From contig NZ_LGSI01000065.1 in assembly GCF_001698815.1 (NCBI RefSeq), positions 1 through 47,032 of the forward strand: DNA of 47,032 nucleotides. Reading direction: 5' to 3'. A program made the translations under genes and the position numbers. Position 1 is the first letter of the stretch; each line of letters starts with the position of its first letter. Source of the DNA: Pseudomonas syringae (lineage in GTDB: Bacteria > Pseudomonadota > Gammaproteobacteria > Pseudomonadales > Pseudomonadaceae). Shown here piece by piece: positions 1-8,554 of this stretch. The notes under the pieces were generated by a model. That model had not been told where the DNA came from. It did not search any database and worked only from the letters and a program-made list of their open reading frames with translations.

Positions 1-16
1 CAAGATTGAATTCCAG

Positions 17-54
17 AACCCCTGATCGCTTACGCGTTCAGGGGTTTTGTTTTT
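17..54 (+). terminator. Rho-independent terminator of a gene lying left of the window
   Basis: A 9-bp perfect stem (AACCCCTGA at 17-25 with TCAGGGGTT at 38-46) is followed by a T-rich tract to 54. It would end a rightward transcript whose gene is outside the window. The leftward GntR gene stops at 109, so the element separates the two units. Confidence 0.8.
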
Positions 55-108
55 CTGCAGACTGAATAACAGTGACGCGATACCAGACGCGCACAAGTCG
101 CACCCACG

Positions 109-852
109 TCAACTATTACTCTTTTTTTGTTCGGGCAGTTTTACCGGTTCGGCACTCGGCCGGCTACTGAGGTACCGGGTGATGGCTTCCATAGCGCGAT
201 TGAGGTGATGCACGAGCGCTTGTACGGTTTGCTCCACCAATTTGTCTTTGGCCAGCTCAAACAGATGCCAGTGATCCTTCTGAGACAGTTTGCCCAGGCC
301 CATCGCTGAAAGATTGAAACGCAGGAATCGCTCTTCCTCATTCAGGCCTTGTTCCACCAAGTTCATTAGTCGTTTGTTGTGTGTCTTGGCATACAGCGCC
401 ATATGGAACATTCGATTAAGCCTGCCCATTTCGCTGTAATCGGTTTCGACCTCCAGTTGCTCCACGCAACACCGCGCCAGGGCGAGATCCTCTTCGTCCA
501 GCAAAGGAATCGACTGACGCAGCGCTTCGGATTCCAGCAGGATCCGCAGCGCGTAGGCGTCCATGGCATCTTCATTGATCAACGGTGCGACCACCGCCCC
601 TTTGTGCGTCTCGACGCGCAATAAGGACTGCGCTTCGAGCTGACGCAGTGCTTCGCGTACCGGCATGCGACTGACACCAAACAAGGTCGCCAGCTCCTGT
701 TGACGCAGCGCGATGCCGGCGGGCAAGCGACCATCGAGGATCGCGTTGCGAAGCCTTTCTTCGATAACCGTCCTGGCCAGATGCGCTGGAGGCTGTTCAT
801 CGCCCAGAAGTCCGCGCAGTAGGCTTTGTCTATCGAGATTGCGCATAACCAT
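109..852 (-). CDS. GntR-family (FadR/FCD subfamily) transcriptional regulator
   Basis: A ligand-responsive DNA-binding protein of 247 residues, normal for the family. An N-terminal winged helix-turn-helix lies at about residues 25-90, with the recognition segment VSRMPVREALRQLE near 60-73. An all-helical FCD ligand-binding domain follows at about 95-225, with histidines at 150, 194 and 196 in places where FCD proteins hold metal or carboxylate ligands. Two ATGs (852 and 846) lie two codons apart; an AAGAAG stretch gives better spacing to the second. It is divergent from lapG, but nothing ties it to lapG control. Regulators of this class usually repress a nearby catabolic or transport operon; the target is not evident here. 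Family assignment is secure, ligand unknown. Confidence 0.9.
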   Translation of the reverse strand: MVMRNLDRQSLLRGLLGDEQPPAHLARTVIEERLRNAILDGRLPAGIALRQQELATLFGVSRMPVREALRQLEAQSLLRVETHKGAVVAPLINEDAMDAYALRILLESEALRQSIPLLDEEDLALARCCVEQLEVETDYSEMGRLNRMFHMALYAKTHNKRLMNLVEQGLNEEERFLRFNLSAMGLGKLSQKDHWHLFELAKDKLVEQTVQALVHHLNRAMEAITRYLSSRPSAEPVKLPEQKKSNS

Positions 853-885
853 ACTTCTTTGAGGGAGCTACGGGATTGGATCCAA

Positions 886-916
886 TTGACACTAGAACAG
901 CTCAACACATTGTCAA
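886..916 (-). promoter_or_regulatory. Inverted TTGACA/TGTCAA pair in the GntR-lapG intergenic region
   Basis: TTGACA (886-891) and TGTCAA (911-916) form a 6-bp dyad separated by 19 bases. Read leftward, 911-916 is a perfect -35 hexamer, with a weak -10 (TAGTGT, 889-894) about 16 bases away and roughly 35 bases before the GntR start. It could be the GntR promoter, an autoregulatory operator, or both. No clear promoter for lapG was recognised. Confidence 0.3.
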
Positions 917-1076
917 ACCTTGCCAAGGGATTAGTCGTTCCATGGCGCGCTTGCAACGCGGTTGACCCTGCGTACTGTCGCTTATCTATTGAGAAGATGA
1001 TCTCACCGCGCCATTGTCTTTCTCCGAACGAAACTGCAACATCAAGCGCAAATGGCCAGCCACACGGAATCACTGC

Positions 1077-1772
1077 ATGGCGGCACGCTCGGCGTTTGAT
1101 CAACTTGGCTGCGGGCCTTGTATCGCGCTCGTGCTGGTTGCCCTCAGCTTCATCGGCGCGGTTCATGCTGACTGGGATTTTGCCGTCATCAGCCATCGTG
1201 CCGAATCCTTGTATGGGCCGCTGGGGGAAGGGCGGGAGCGCATCGACGCCTGGCAGAATCTGTTGGCCACACGCAGCCAGTCCAGCGAGTTGGAACAGTT
1301 GAACCTGGTCAATCGGTTCTTTAATCGCCAACTGCATTATCGAGAAGATAGCGAGCTGTGGCACCAGCCGGATTACTGGGCGACGCCGGTGGAATCGCTG
1401 ATCAAGGGCGCAGGGGACTGTGAGGACTATGCAATTGCCAAATACTTCAGCCTGCGGCGCCTGGGCGTCCCCAGCGAAAAATTGCTGATTACCTATGTGA
1501 AGGCGTTAGGCCTGAATCGCGCTCATATGGTGCTGACCTATTACGCCACTCCAGCTGGCGAACCCCTTGTTCTGGACAGTTTGATTGATGTGATAGCGCC
1601 CGCAAGCCAGCGCCCAGATCTGCTGCCGGTGTATGCGTTTAACGGCGAAGGTGTATGGCTCCTGGGTGATTCCGGCAATACAAGGGCGGGCGATAGCAAG
1701 CGTCTGTCCCGTTGGCAGGATGTATTGAAAAAAATGCGAGCCGAAGGCTTTCCGCCAGAACCTGAACGATAG
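1077..1772 (+). CDS. lapG: LapG, periplasmic calcium-dependent cysteine protease that releases the LapA-type adhesin
   Basis: LapG is a transglutaminase-like cysteine proteinase that cuts the N-terminal retention module of large RTX adhesins, freeing cells from the biofilm. The catalytic triad is readable: Cys in GAGDCEDYA, His in NRAHMVL and Asp in VLDSL, with spacings of 35 and 52 residues as in known LapG proteins. The acidic residues beside the Cys fit the calcium site. The ATG at 1077 begins a clean signal peptide ending near AVHA-DWDF. A TTG at 1014 in the same frame would add 21 residues and bring the numbering (Cys136) close to that published for P. fluorescens, so the start is uncertain. 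lapD follows after 23 bases in the same transcript and encodes its inhibitor and receptor. Confidence 0.93.
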   Translation: MAARSAFDQLGCGPCIALVLVALSFIGAVHADWDFAVISHRAESLYGPLGEGRERIDAWQNLLATRSQSSELEQLNLVNRFFNRQLHYREDSELWHQPDYWATPVESLIKGAGDCEDYAIAKYFSLRRLGVPSEKLLITYVKALGLNRAHMVLTYYATPAGEPLVLDSLIDVIAPASQRPDLLPVYAFNGEGVWLLGDSGNTRAGDSKRLSRWQDVLKKMRAEGFPPEPER

Positions 1773-1795
1773 TCTGCCCGGAGCAAGGAGCGCCG

Positions 1796-3742
1796 ATGTC
1801 ATTGTTCAAACAGCTATTGATCGCCATATGCCTGTTTTTGATCGTTGCCTTCAGCGGCGGCTTTTTGATCAGCCTGGAAAGCTCACGTAGCCAATACGTC
1901 GCCCAGTTGCACTCCCATGCCCAGGATGCGGCGACGGCACTGGCGCTGTCGCTGACTCCGGTCGTCGATGATCCGGCGATGGTCGAATTGATGACTTCAG
2001 CGATTTTCGACAGCGGGTATTACACAAGTATCAAGGTCGTGGACGTGGCCAGTGGGCGATCGCTGGTACAGCGCCAGGCTCAACCCAATACCAACGACGT
2101 GCCTGCATGGTTTATCAAATTGATTGCGCTGGAACCTGCCGGTGGGAGTGCAATTATCAGTCGCGGTTGGCAGCAGGCGGCACGGGTCGAGGTGGTAAGC
2201 CATCCCCTGTTCGCCGTGCAGAAACTCTGGCAAAGCGCGTTGGGCAGCCTGGGTTGGTTATTGATCTGTGGCTTGCTCAGCGCAGTATTGGGCGGCCTGT
2301 TGCTCAAACGCCGGCTTCGACCGTTGGACTACCTGGTTGCGCAAGCTAATGCCATCGCCCGTCGTGAGTTCCTGAGTCTGTCAGCGCTGCCCGGCACCCC
2401 GGAATTGCGGCGGGTGGTGCAGGCGATGAACCAGATGGTCGACAAGCTGCAAGCGCTGTTTGTCGAGAACACCCAGCGAACCGAGCAGTTGCGTGTCGAG
2501 TGCTGGCAAGACAGTCTGACCGGGCTGGGTAACCGGCGTTATTTCGATATGCAGCTCGCGGAGTATCTGACCTGTCGAGAGGATGCCAGCCCAGGTTATC
2601 TGCTGTTGTTGCGGGTCAACGATATGGCCGGGTTGAATGAGCGTCTGGGTGGCAATCGCACCGATTCGCTGCTGTTGGCAATCAGCGATCTGCTCGCGCG
2701 TCAATGCGCTGGCCATCTTCAAACGCGTCACCTGCTCGCGCGCAATCGGGGTGGTGAATTCGCCGTGCTGGGTCCTGGCATGGGCCGGGAAGATGCGTTG
2801 CTGCTGGTTCAAAAGCTGCGAAGCGGCCTCGTCAGCCTGCAGGAAACCGGCGCTTCTGATGTCACACCCATTGCGTCGATTGGCTTGGCGGCATTCAGTC
2901 CGGGCGACAGCCCCTCAACCGTGATCGGGCTGGCGGACCAGGCATTGGTCGAGGCGGAAAATCAGCACGATCCGGGTTGGAGCATGGCGCCGCGTAGCGC
3001 AGTATCCAACCCAGAAGATGATCATCACGCCTGGTATCGCTTGCTGGATCAGGCGCTGACTCAGCGCAGCTTTCAGTTGTTTTTCCAGCCGGTGGTGGAC
3101 ACTCGTGACGCCACGCAGGTGCTGCATCACAAAGTGCTCGCGCGGTTGCGTGACCCACACGGGCAGTTGCTCCCGGCCGGTCAATTCCTGCCCTGGATCG
3201 AACGCTTCGGCTGGTCGTCGAGGCTGGATCTGTTGATGCTTGAGTCTGTTTTTGAACAGCTGGCTCAGCACCACAAACCACTGGCATTGAGCGTCTCGGG
3301 CACTACGCTGGAGGCCCCGGCCATCTGTGAGCAAGCCTTCGAGCTGCTGCGTCGACACGCTTCAGCTGCCTCGCGGCTGACCCTTGAAATCGATGCCCGA
3401 CGCATGTCTGAGCAGGCCGGGTTGCAAGCGCTGACCACGCGCCTGCATGAGTTGGGTTTTGCCTTGGCGGTGCAGCATTTCGGCGGCCGCTTCAGCATGA
3501 TTGGCGACCTCTCAAGCCTGGGGCTGGCTTACCTGAAAATCGACGGCAGCTATATCCGCAACATTGATGTAGAAGTGCCAAAGCGCCTGTTTATCGAAGC
3601 GATGCAGCGCGCCGCCCACAGCATCGATCTGCCGCTGATTGCCGAACGTGTCGAGACCGAGGGCGAGTTGCGCGTCATTCGTGAGATGGGCATTCAGGCG
3701 GCGCAGGGTCAACTCTTCGGAGAGCCTGCGCCTTGGCAATGA
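1796..3742 (+). CDS. lapD: LapD, inner-membrane c-di-GMP receptor that sequesters LapG
   Basis: At 648 residues this has the length and layout of P. fluorescens LapD: membrane segment at about 5-25, periplasmic LapD/MoxY-type output domain at about 26-150, second membrane segment at 153-171, HAMP at about 171-224, degenerate GGDEF at about 235-395, and degenerate EAL from about 410 to the end. The cyclase motif reads RGGEF (318-322) and the EAL motif reads KVLAR (446-450). These substitutions remove catalysis, so the protein binds c-di-GMP without making or cutting it. When bound, it holds LapG and keeps the adhesin on the surface. The ATG has a good ribosome-binding site (GCAAGGAG). Its stop codon abuts the stop of the convergent MFS gene with no intervening base. 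Confidence 0.95.
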   Translation: MSLFKQLLIAICLFLIVAFSGGFLISLESSRSQYVAQLHSHAQDAATALALSLTPVVDDPAMVELMTSAIFDSGYYTSIKVVDVASGRSLVQRQAQPNTNDVPAWFIKLIALEPAGGSAIISRGWQQAARVEVVSHPLFAVQKLWQSALGSLGWLLICGLLSAVLGGLLLKRRLRPLDYLVAQANAIARREFLSLSALPGTPELRRVVQAMNQMVDKLQALFVENTQRTEQLRVECWQDSLTGLGNRRYFDMQLAEYLTCREDASPGYLLLLRVNDMAGLNERLGGNRTDSLLLAISDLLARQCAGHLQTRHLLARNRGGEFAVLGPGMGREDALLLVQKLRSGLVSLQETGASDVTPIASIGLAAFSPGDSPSTVIGLADQALVEAENQHDPGWSMAPRSAVSNPEDDHHAWYRLLDQALTQRSFQLFFQPVVDTRDATQVLHHKVLARLRDPHGQLLPAGQFLPWIERFGWSSRLDLLMLESVFEQLAQHHKPLALSVSGTTLEAPAICEQAFELLRRHASAASRLTLEIDARRMSEQAGLQALTTRLHELGFALAVQHFGGRFSMIGDLSSLGLAYLKIDGSYIRNIDVEVPKRLFIEAMQRAAHSIDLPLIAERVETEGELRVIREMGIQAAQGQLFGEPAPWQ

Positions 3743-4948
3743 TCAGCTGGAAGTCTCATCCGCCAAGTCCTGAACATCGGTCCCCAGCGCTACGCTGCGT
3801 CCGCTCCAGAAGCACAGCATGCCGCCCATGGCGGTCAGTCCGGCGAGGACATAGAACATGGTCGGCGCTGGCGTGTTGATCAGCAAGTAGCCACAAATCA
3901 CCGGGCTTAATGCGCCACCAAACGCCGCAAGGTTTTGCGCGCCGTAGTAACTGCCGCGCAGGTTCTCGGGCGCGATGGTGTCGACGAACAGATATTCAGC
4001 GGGATAGATGATCATTTCACCGAGAGTGAACACGAACATCGCGATGCACCACGCCAGCATGCTGTGGGAAAAACTGAACGCCAGTAGACCGATCACGAAC
4101 AACGCGGTGCCCGCCACGATCCAGTAAGGCAATTGCTCGCGCTTGAGAAAGCGTCCGATCTGATACTGCAGCAAAATCACCGTCACTGCGTTGCAGGCCA
4201 GCATGGCAGAAAGAATCTTCAAGGCATCTGCCGCAGACGTCTGGGTCACCAGCAGAAATTGCGAGAGATACAGGGTGAAGCGCCCATGCACGATGGTGCT
4301 CAGCAGGCTGCCACTGGTGAACAGGATAAGCGTGCGATCGTTTTTCAACGTGTGCAGCGTACTGAGAAAACTTTGCGGTTTGACCTCGTCGCTGCGTTGG
4401 GTCGGCGGGATGCCAATCATCAAGAACAGGCTGCCGAAGGCGATGGCGCCAGCGATAAAAAACGGCGCCAGCGGCCAATAGCCGGCGATGATCACGCCCA
4501 GCATCGGGCCGGTGGCATAGCCGATATTGGTGAGCGTGTAGCGCAGGGAGAAGGCTTTGGCGCGCAGACCAATCGGCAGGTTCTCGCTGATGATGGCTTT
4601 GGACCCGATCAGAAACAATGCCGATGCCGTTTCGGTGATTACCAGCGTCAGCGTGGTCAGGTACACGTCGTGGGCGAAGGTCAGCAACGTGAAACCTATC
4701 GCGCTGGAAAGCATGGCCACGATCAGCAGTTTGCGTTTTTCCAGACGATCAATGCTGTAACCGCCATACAGCCCGAGCAAGGTTGCCAGGAACACTGCAA
4801 TGCCCATGAGCAAGCCGACATCCTGTTGATTCAGCCCCAATCGCGTGCTCAGAAACAATGTCAGCAACGGACTGGTAATCGCCCGGCTGACGACGATGGT
4901 CAGCGAGCAGATCATCAGGCGGCGGATAACGAGAGAGTAAGTGGCCAC
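3743..4948 (-). CDS. MFS transporter (12-segment, drug/metabolite type)
   Basis: A major facilitator superfamily permease of about 401 residues with about 12 hydrophobic segments. The MFS loop signature between segments 2 and 3 is visible as GGYSIDRLEKRK. A GTG at 4948 is preceded by AAGGA and gives a product beginning MATYSLVIRR; a TTG at 4981 would add 11 residues. The substrate cannot be read from the sequence; the overall look recalls DHA1-type exporters. It is divergent from the LysR gene that starts at 5051, an arrangement in which the LysR protein often controls the neighbour. It converges on lapD with zero spacing between stop codons. Confidence 0.85.
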   Translation of the reverse strand: MATYSLVIRRLMICSLTIVVSRAITSPLLTLFLSTRLGLNQQDVGLLMGIAVFLATLLGLYGGYSIDRLEKRKLLIVAMLSSAIGFTLLTFAHDVYLTTLTLVITETASALFLIGSKAIISENLPIGLRAKAFSLRYTLTNIGYATGPMLGVIIAGYWPLAPFFIAGAIAFGSLFLMIGIPPTQRSDEVKPQSFLSTLHTLKNDRTLILFTSGSLLSTIVHGRFTLYLSQFLLVTQTSAADALKILSAMLACNAVTVILLQYQIGRFLKREQLPYWIVAGTALFVIGLLAFSFSHSMLAWCIAMFVFTLGEMIIYPAEYLFVDTIAPENLRGSYYGAQNLAAFGGALSPVICGYLLINTPAPTMFYVLAGLTAMGGMLCFWSGRSVALGTDVQDLADETSS

Positions 4949-5050
4949 GCGAGGTTGATGTCCTTGAGGTGAAGTTGCCAATCACCGTTGGCTATGTTCG
5001 TATCGTGGCTCGCAGCCTGTTGAAAAAGGCAACTGAGGTCAATCAGCTTT

Positions 5051-6010
5051 ATGGACACTCCACTTTCCGGTTCTGGAAACTTGCCCCCCAAGCCCGGAAA
5101 TCGTCCCCCGTTGTCACTCAGCGGACTGGATTTCAAACTCTTGCGGGTGTTCAAGGCGGTGGTCGAGGCCGGCGGTTTCAGCGCCGCGCAAAACGAACTC
5201 AACGTTGGCTTGGCCGCCATCAGCAAGCAGATTTCCGATCTTGAGATTCGCCTCGGCATGCGCCTGTGCACCCGTGGTCGGGAAGGCTTTTGCCTGACCG
5301 AAGAAGGCAAGCTGGTCTATCAGGCTTCCATTGATTTATTCGCCTCGGTGGACAGTTTTCGCGACCGCCTGAGTTCTGCGCAAAATGAGCTGACCGGAGA
5401 CCTGAACATCGGGGTGATCGACAACACGTTCCAGGACCCCAACTCGCCGCTGATTGCCGCGTTGCGCGTGCTGCATGACGAAGCGCCCAAGGTCAGATTG
5501 CGCCTGCATGCCTCGCCGCTGGATGACATTGAGCGCGGCATCGTTGAAGGACGCCTGATCGTCGGTGTCGTCCCGGTTTATCAGCGTCGCGAAGAGTTCG
5601 ATTACTTCGATCTTTATCAGGAAACTTCAAACGCCTACTGCGCAATTGGCCATCCGCTTTTCGATGTCGATGAGCGCGAGATTGATGTCGACGTGCTGCG
5701 CGGCTGTGAAGTGGTCAACCATCGTTATGCGCTGCATGGCGACAAGGCCAACTTCGTGACCCTGGACAGCCAATCCGCGACAGCTTCCCAGGTCGAAGCG
5801 GTGGCAATGCTGGTCATGACCGGGCGCTTTATCGGGTTTTTGCCCGAGCATTTCGCTGCGCACCTGGTCCGTGACGGCGTGTTGCGTGCGTTGCGTCCCG
5901 ACCTGATCAACATTCGCACCAACCTCAACATGATCCTGCGCCACAACGCCCCGCGCAGCCCCTTGGTCAAGGCGTTCGCCACGGCGCTGGGGATTAACAA
6001 GGAACTGTAG
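5051..6010 (+). CDS. LysR-family transcriptional regulator
   Basis: A 319-residue protein with an N-terminal LysR winged helix at about 25-85 (LSGLDFKLLRVFKAVVEAGG, then an FSAAQNELN...ISKQISDLE helix-turn-helix). A periplasmic-binding-protein-like effector domain runs from about 110 to 310. The N-terminus is extended by about 20 proline/glycine-rich residues; an upstream GAGGT supports the ATG at 5051. It faces away from the MFS gene across about 100 bases, so it probably regulates that transporter and itself. The effector is unknown. Confidence 0.88.
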   Translation: MDTPLSGSGNLPPKPGNRPPLSLSGLDFKLLRVFKAVVEAGGFSAAQNELNVGLAAISKQISDLEIRLGMRLCTRGREGFCLTEEGKLVYQASIDLFASVDSFRDRLSSAQNELTGDLNIGVIDNTFQDPNSPLIAALRVLHDEAPKVRLRLHASPLDDIERGIVEGRLIVGVVPVYQRREEFDYFDLYQETSNAYCAIGHPLFDVDEREIDVDVLRGCEVVNHRYALHGDKANFVTLDSQSATASQVEAVAMLVMTGRFIGFLPEHFAAHLVRDGVLRALRPDLINIRTNLNMILRHNAPRSPLVKAFATALGINKEL

Positions 6011-6021
6011 GAGTGAACTTG

Positions 6022-6106
6022 TGTGGGAGCGAGCTTGCTCGCGAATTGGGCGCCTCGATGGTCCAGATCTACCGCGTTATCGTACTTCGCGGGCAAGCCT
6101 CCAACA
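6022..6106. repeat. REP doublet (inverted pair)
   Basis: The left half reads TGTGGGAGCGAGCTTGCTCG and the right half ends TTCGCGGGCAAGCCTCCA. The two imperfect inverted copies are separated by about 45 bases. This is the standard Pseudomonas intergenic REP arrangement. It sits between the LysR stop and the convergent PepSY operon. Confidence 0.85.
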
Positions 6107-6119
6107 GAGTCAGAACTCC

Positions 6120-6449
6120 TCAAAGCGCCGGCTTGATCTGCAAATGATCCACTTCCAGAACATGCCCTGCGCCCACATCCATCAGCACGTAGAACTCGCC
6201 TTTCGGACGTTTGAAGGTAAACGTGGAGTCAGGGCCGAATTTGCCGGGGATCAGGATGCGTTCGTTGTAATCAATGACATCCACGGTCACGTTGGGCACG
6301 CCGTCACCACTGGAAAAACCACCAACACAGCGCACTTGCTGGTCGGGCAGTTCTTCGCAGCTGCACACCAGACCGTGGGCGTAGGCGGTGTTGCCCACGC
6401 CGATCAAGCCGACGAGCGCGAGCAGACGCAATGCGTTCAAGCGGATCAT
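6120..6449 (-). CDS. Small periplasmic protein with a Cys-x-Cys motif, third gene of the PepSY operon
   Basis: A 109-residue secreted protein. The signal peptide MIRLNALRLLALVGLIGVG...AYA is followed by a mature start HGLVCSCEEL, with a further Cys in QQVRCVGG. The remainder looks like a small beta domain (VTVDVIDYNERILIPG, STFTFKRPKGEFYVLMD). The ATG at 6449 overlaps the stop of the preceding gene (ATGA), so translation is coupled. By position and layout it resembles FpvJ, the small periplasmic member of the pyoverdine iron-release system. That comparison is from memory of gene order, so a function in periplasmic metal handling is an inference. Confidence 0.72.
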   Translation of the reverse strand: MIRLNALRLLALVGLIGVGNTAYAHGLVCSCEELPDQQVRCVGGFSSGDGVPNVTVDVIDYNERILIPGKFGPDSTFTFKRPKGEFYVLMDVGAGHVLEVDHLQIKPAL

Positions 6450-7006
6450 GGTTTGTCTCCATTCTTGGCCAACCACTCGATCGTCTTCGGTGAGGCTTCG
6501 GTCAGCGGGATTGCTTTCTGATGCACCGAGCCGTCCCAACCCTCCAGGGTTATCCACAACTGATCATCGGCCTGAGTCGTCGTCGGCACCGGCACTTCTG
6601 CGCCCAGCCGGTACGGACTGCCTTCAAAAATCGCTCCGGCAGCGCGCAGGCTGCGGGGTTTGCCAACGCGCATGTAGCCGACCTTTACCTGACTGATACA
6701 CGCCTGGCAGAGCGCAGCGTTGAATTCCTTGACGAAACCCGCCGGGCCGTCCGACTCGGGGCCTTCGTCATGGACTTCAGCGAGCGTCAGACTCCACGGG
6801 CCGACCTGAATATCGCCGATCATCCGTTCGCCAAGCCCGGCATCACCGCGAAAAAACGCAGCGTTCTTGAAGTACGCCGGCATGAAACCCAGCGGAATCA
6901 ACAGCAGCAGGATATTCAGATGAAAGCGCCACTTGAGCCACCAACGTGCGAGTCGAGTGGTGGGCGCGGCAGGCTTTTTCCTGTTGGCGGTGGCGGTCCG
7001 GCTCAT
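6446..7006 (-). CDS. Single-pass membrane protein with a CQACI motif, second gene of the PepSY operon
   Basis: A 186-residue protein. A basic cytoplasmic N-terminus (residues 1-25) precedes one membrane helix at about 29-47 (FHLNILLLLIPLGFMPAYF). The rest is periplasmic and carries Cys-x-x-Cys in AALCQACISQ. The CxxC could bind heme or metal, or be redox active. It overlaps both neighbours by four bases (ATGA at 7003-7006 and at 6446-6449), so the three genes form one tightly coupled unit. Size and topology recall FpvH, partner of the PepSY reductase FpvG. The function is inferred only from this context. Confidence 0.72.
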   Translation of the reverse strand: MSRTATANRKKPAAPTTRLARWWLKWRFHLNILLLLIPLGFMPAYFKNAAFFRGDAGLGERMIGDIQVGPWSLTLAEVHDEGPESDGPAGFVKEFNAALCQACISQVKVGYMRVGKPRSLRAAGAIFEGSPYRLGAEVPVPTTTQADDQLWITLEGWDGSVHQKAIPLTEASPKTIEWLAKNGDKP

Positions 7007-8196
7007 GAGTTGAGTTCCTTTCTGAGGGCGTTCACCGCTTTCAGGCGCTGCATGTCACGCTCCGGGCGCTTGAGCAATGCGACGGTAGCCAGCGCCGTTC
7101 GTTTGCTCCAGATCAGCAAGCCGCTGAGCACCATCATGCTCAGCAGCAGACCGAACACGAACCAGATCATCTTGATCCAGATCCCGCCGAAATCCCCGGT
7201 GTGCAGTGGCCGCATCGATTCGGTCAAGAATTCCAGCTTCGAGTTATCTGCAAGCAGGCGCTGGCCAATGATTGCGCCGTTGTAAGGGTTGATCTCGGCG
7301 GTCTGGAACATCAACGGATACCAACCGCGGCCACCCACGGTCAGCGGCGCATAGGCGGTGCCGGGAAGCTCGGCGAAGCTGATTTCCAACCCCGGCACTT
7401 CACGTTGGGCGACGTTGATTGCCTGATCAAGATTGAAGGTCGGCGGCCGTTCACCGGAAGGCGAAATTGGCACTTCTTCTCGGGCGACAAAGACCGGTAC
7501 GCCTTCGGAAGAGATGGAAATGCGATTATCGAACAGCAGCGCCTGAATCAGAAACCAGGTACCGGTGATGGAAATCACGGCAATGAACCAGATCGACCAG
7601 ATTCCTGATAACCGATGAAAGTCTCCCCAGAAAACCCTGGAACCTTGATTGAAACGCAGCTTGGGTTTCAGGAAGCCGCGCCAGAAACGCTTGTAGACCA
7701 CCAACCCGGTAATCAGCGACAGCAACATCGGCAGGCCCAGAAACGACACCAGATACCAGCCCCAACTGAACCCATTGGTAAAGGGCACCAGCCACCAACC
7801 ATGCAGCGCCCGGGTGAAGCCGCGGAAGTTGAACGTTGCTGCTTTGCCCTGAATGACGCCCGTATAGGGATTCACGTACAGCGTGGTCAGCGTGCCGTCG
7901 GGATTGCTGACGCTGGCGGTCAGCGCGAAATGTGATTCATCCGGGCGCACGATGTTTCTGATCACCAGTTCCGGCCGCGCCTTGTTGACGGCTATTACCG
8001 CCTCGCCGAGGGTCAGCAGTGGGGCGTCATCCGAAGGTTTGGACGCGCGCACCTCAGGCTGCGCGAGCCAGACAATCTCCTGGCTGACCACCGCCAGCGT
8101 GCCAGTTACGCACACGATCAACACAAAGAACCAGATGGGCAGGGCGAGCCAGCTGTGAACCAGAAACCAGATACGCGAACGCGACTTTTTGGACAT
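7003..8196 (-). CDS. PepSY-associated transmembrane protein (FpvG-like inner-membrane reductase family)
   Basis: A protein of about 397 residues with an N-terminal membrane helix (IWFLVHSWLALPIWFFVLIV), a large periplasmic part with PepSY segments, and further helices near 140-165, 185-215 and 340-365. Histidines in or near helices (HSWLALP, ALHGWW, FHRLSG, PLHTGDFGG) are placed as heme ligands usually are in PepSY_TM reductases. The ATG at 8196 was chosen; an in-frame TTG at 8244 lacks support. Family members reduce ferric siderophores or metals in the periplasm, FpvG for ferripyoverdine being the best known. No convincing Fur box was seen upstream, and no TonB receptor gene is adjacent. Confidence 0.85.
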   Translation of the reverse strand: MSKKSRSRIWFLVHSWLALPIWFFVLIVCVTGTLAVVSQEIVWLAQPEVRASKPSDDAPLLTLGEAVIAVNKARPELVIRNIVRPDESHFALTASVSNPDGTLTTLYVNPYTGVIQGKAATFNFRGFTRALHGWWLVPFTNGFSWGWYLVSFLGLPMLLSLITGLVVYKRFWRGFLKPKLRFNQGSRVFWGDFHRLSGIWSIWFIAVISITGTWFLIQALLFDNRISISSEGVPVFVAREEVPISPSGERPPTFNLDQAINVAQREVPGLEISFAELPGTAYAPLTVGGRGWYPLMFQTAEINPYNGAIIGQRLLADNSKLEFLTESMRPLHTGDFGGIWIKMIWFVFGLLLSMMVLSGLLIWSKRTALATVALLKRPERDMQRLKAVNALRKELNS

Positions 8197-8367
8197 GGGG
8201 CGCAATCTTGTCTTGAGAGTGACAACCGGTCCGATGGCGGACAAGGTCGTGCCAAATAAATTTTGGGCATACCCCTAAGACGGATGAGATGCGAAAAAAA
8301 GACGACGAAGATGCAAGCAAATGTTACGAGGTGCCGTCACACGGCAAATGCGCTCTTTTGCTGCTCT

Positions 8368-8518
8368 GTCAGGACCGGACTTGTCCGGAAGGGCGTCAAT
8401 CTGGGCAATGGCAAACTGGCAGCCAGATTGCGTTTGGCTGAACCGGCCTGTTCGGGGACAAGTCCCCTCCTACAGAGCGTGCGGCAATCAGTAGGACCGG
8501 CTTTAGCCGGGAGGGCGT
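8368..8518. repeat. Cluster of REP-like elements, ACCGGxxTxxxCCGG type
   Basis: Three related copies occur: an AGGACCGGACTTGTCCGG core at about 8370-8388, a GTTCGGGGACAAGTCCCC core with CTCCTACA at about 8450-8474, and GTAGGACCGGCTTTAGCCGG at about 8491-8510. They fill most of the 358-base space between the PepSY gene start and the HAD gene stop. I see no gene in that space. Confidence 0.75.
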
Positions 8519-8554
8519 TTTCCCCGATAAAGGCGGTCCTCTGAAACCTGGGCG

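Noticed and set aside
8197..8367. A Fur box upstream of the PepSY operon, sought because of the FpvG resemblance.
   Set aside because: No stretch close to the GATAAT-repeat consensus was found on either strand.
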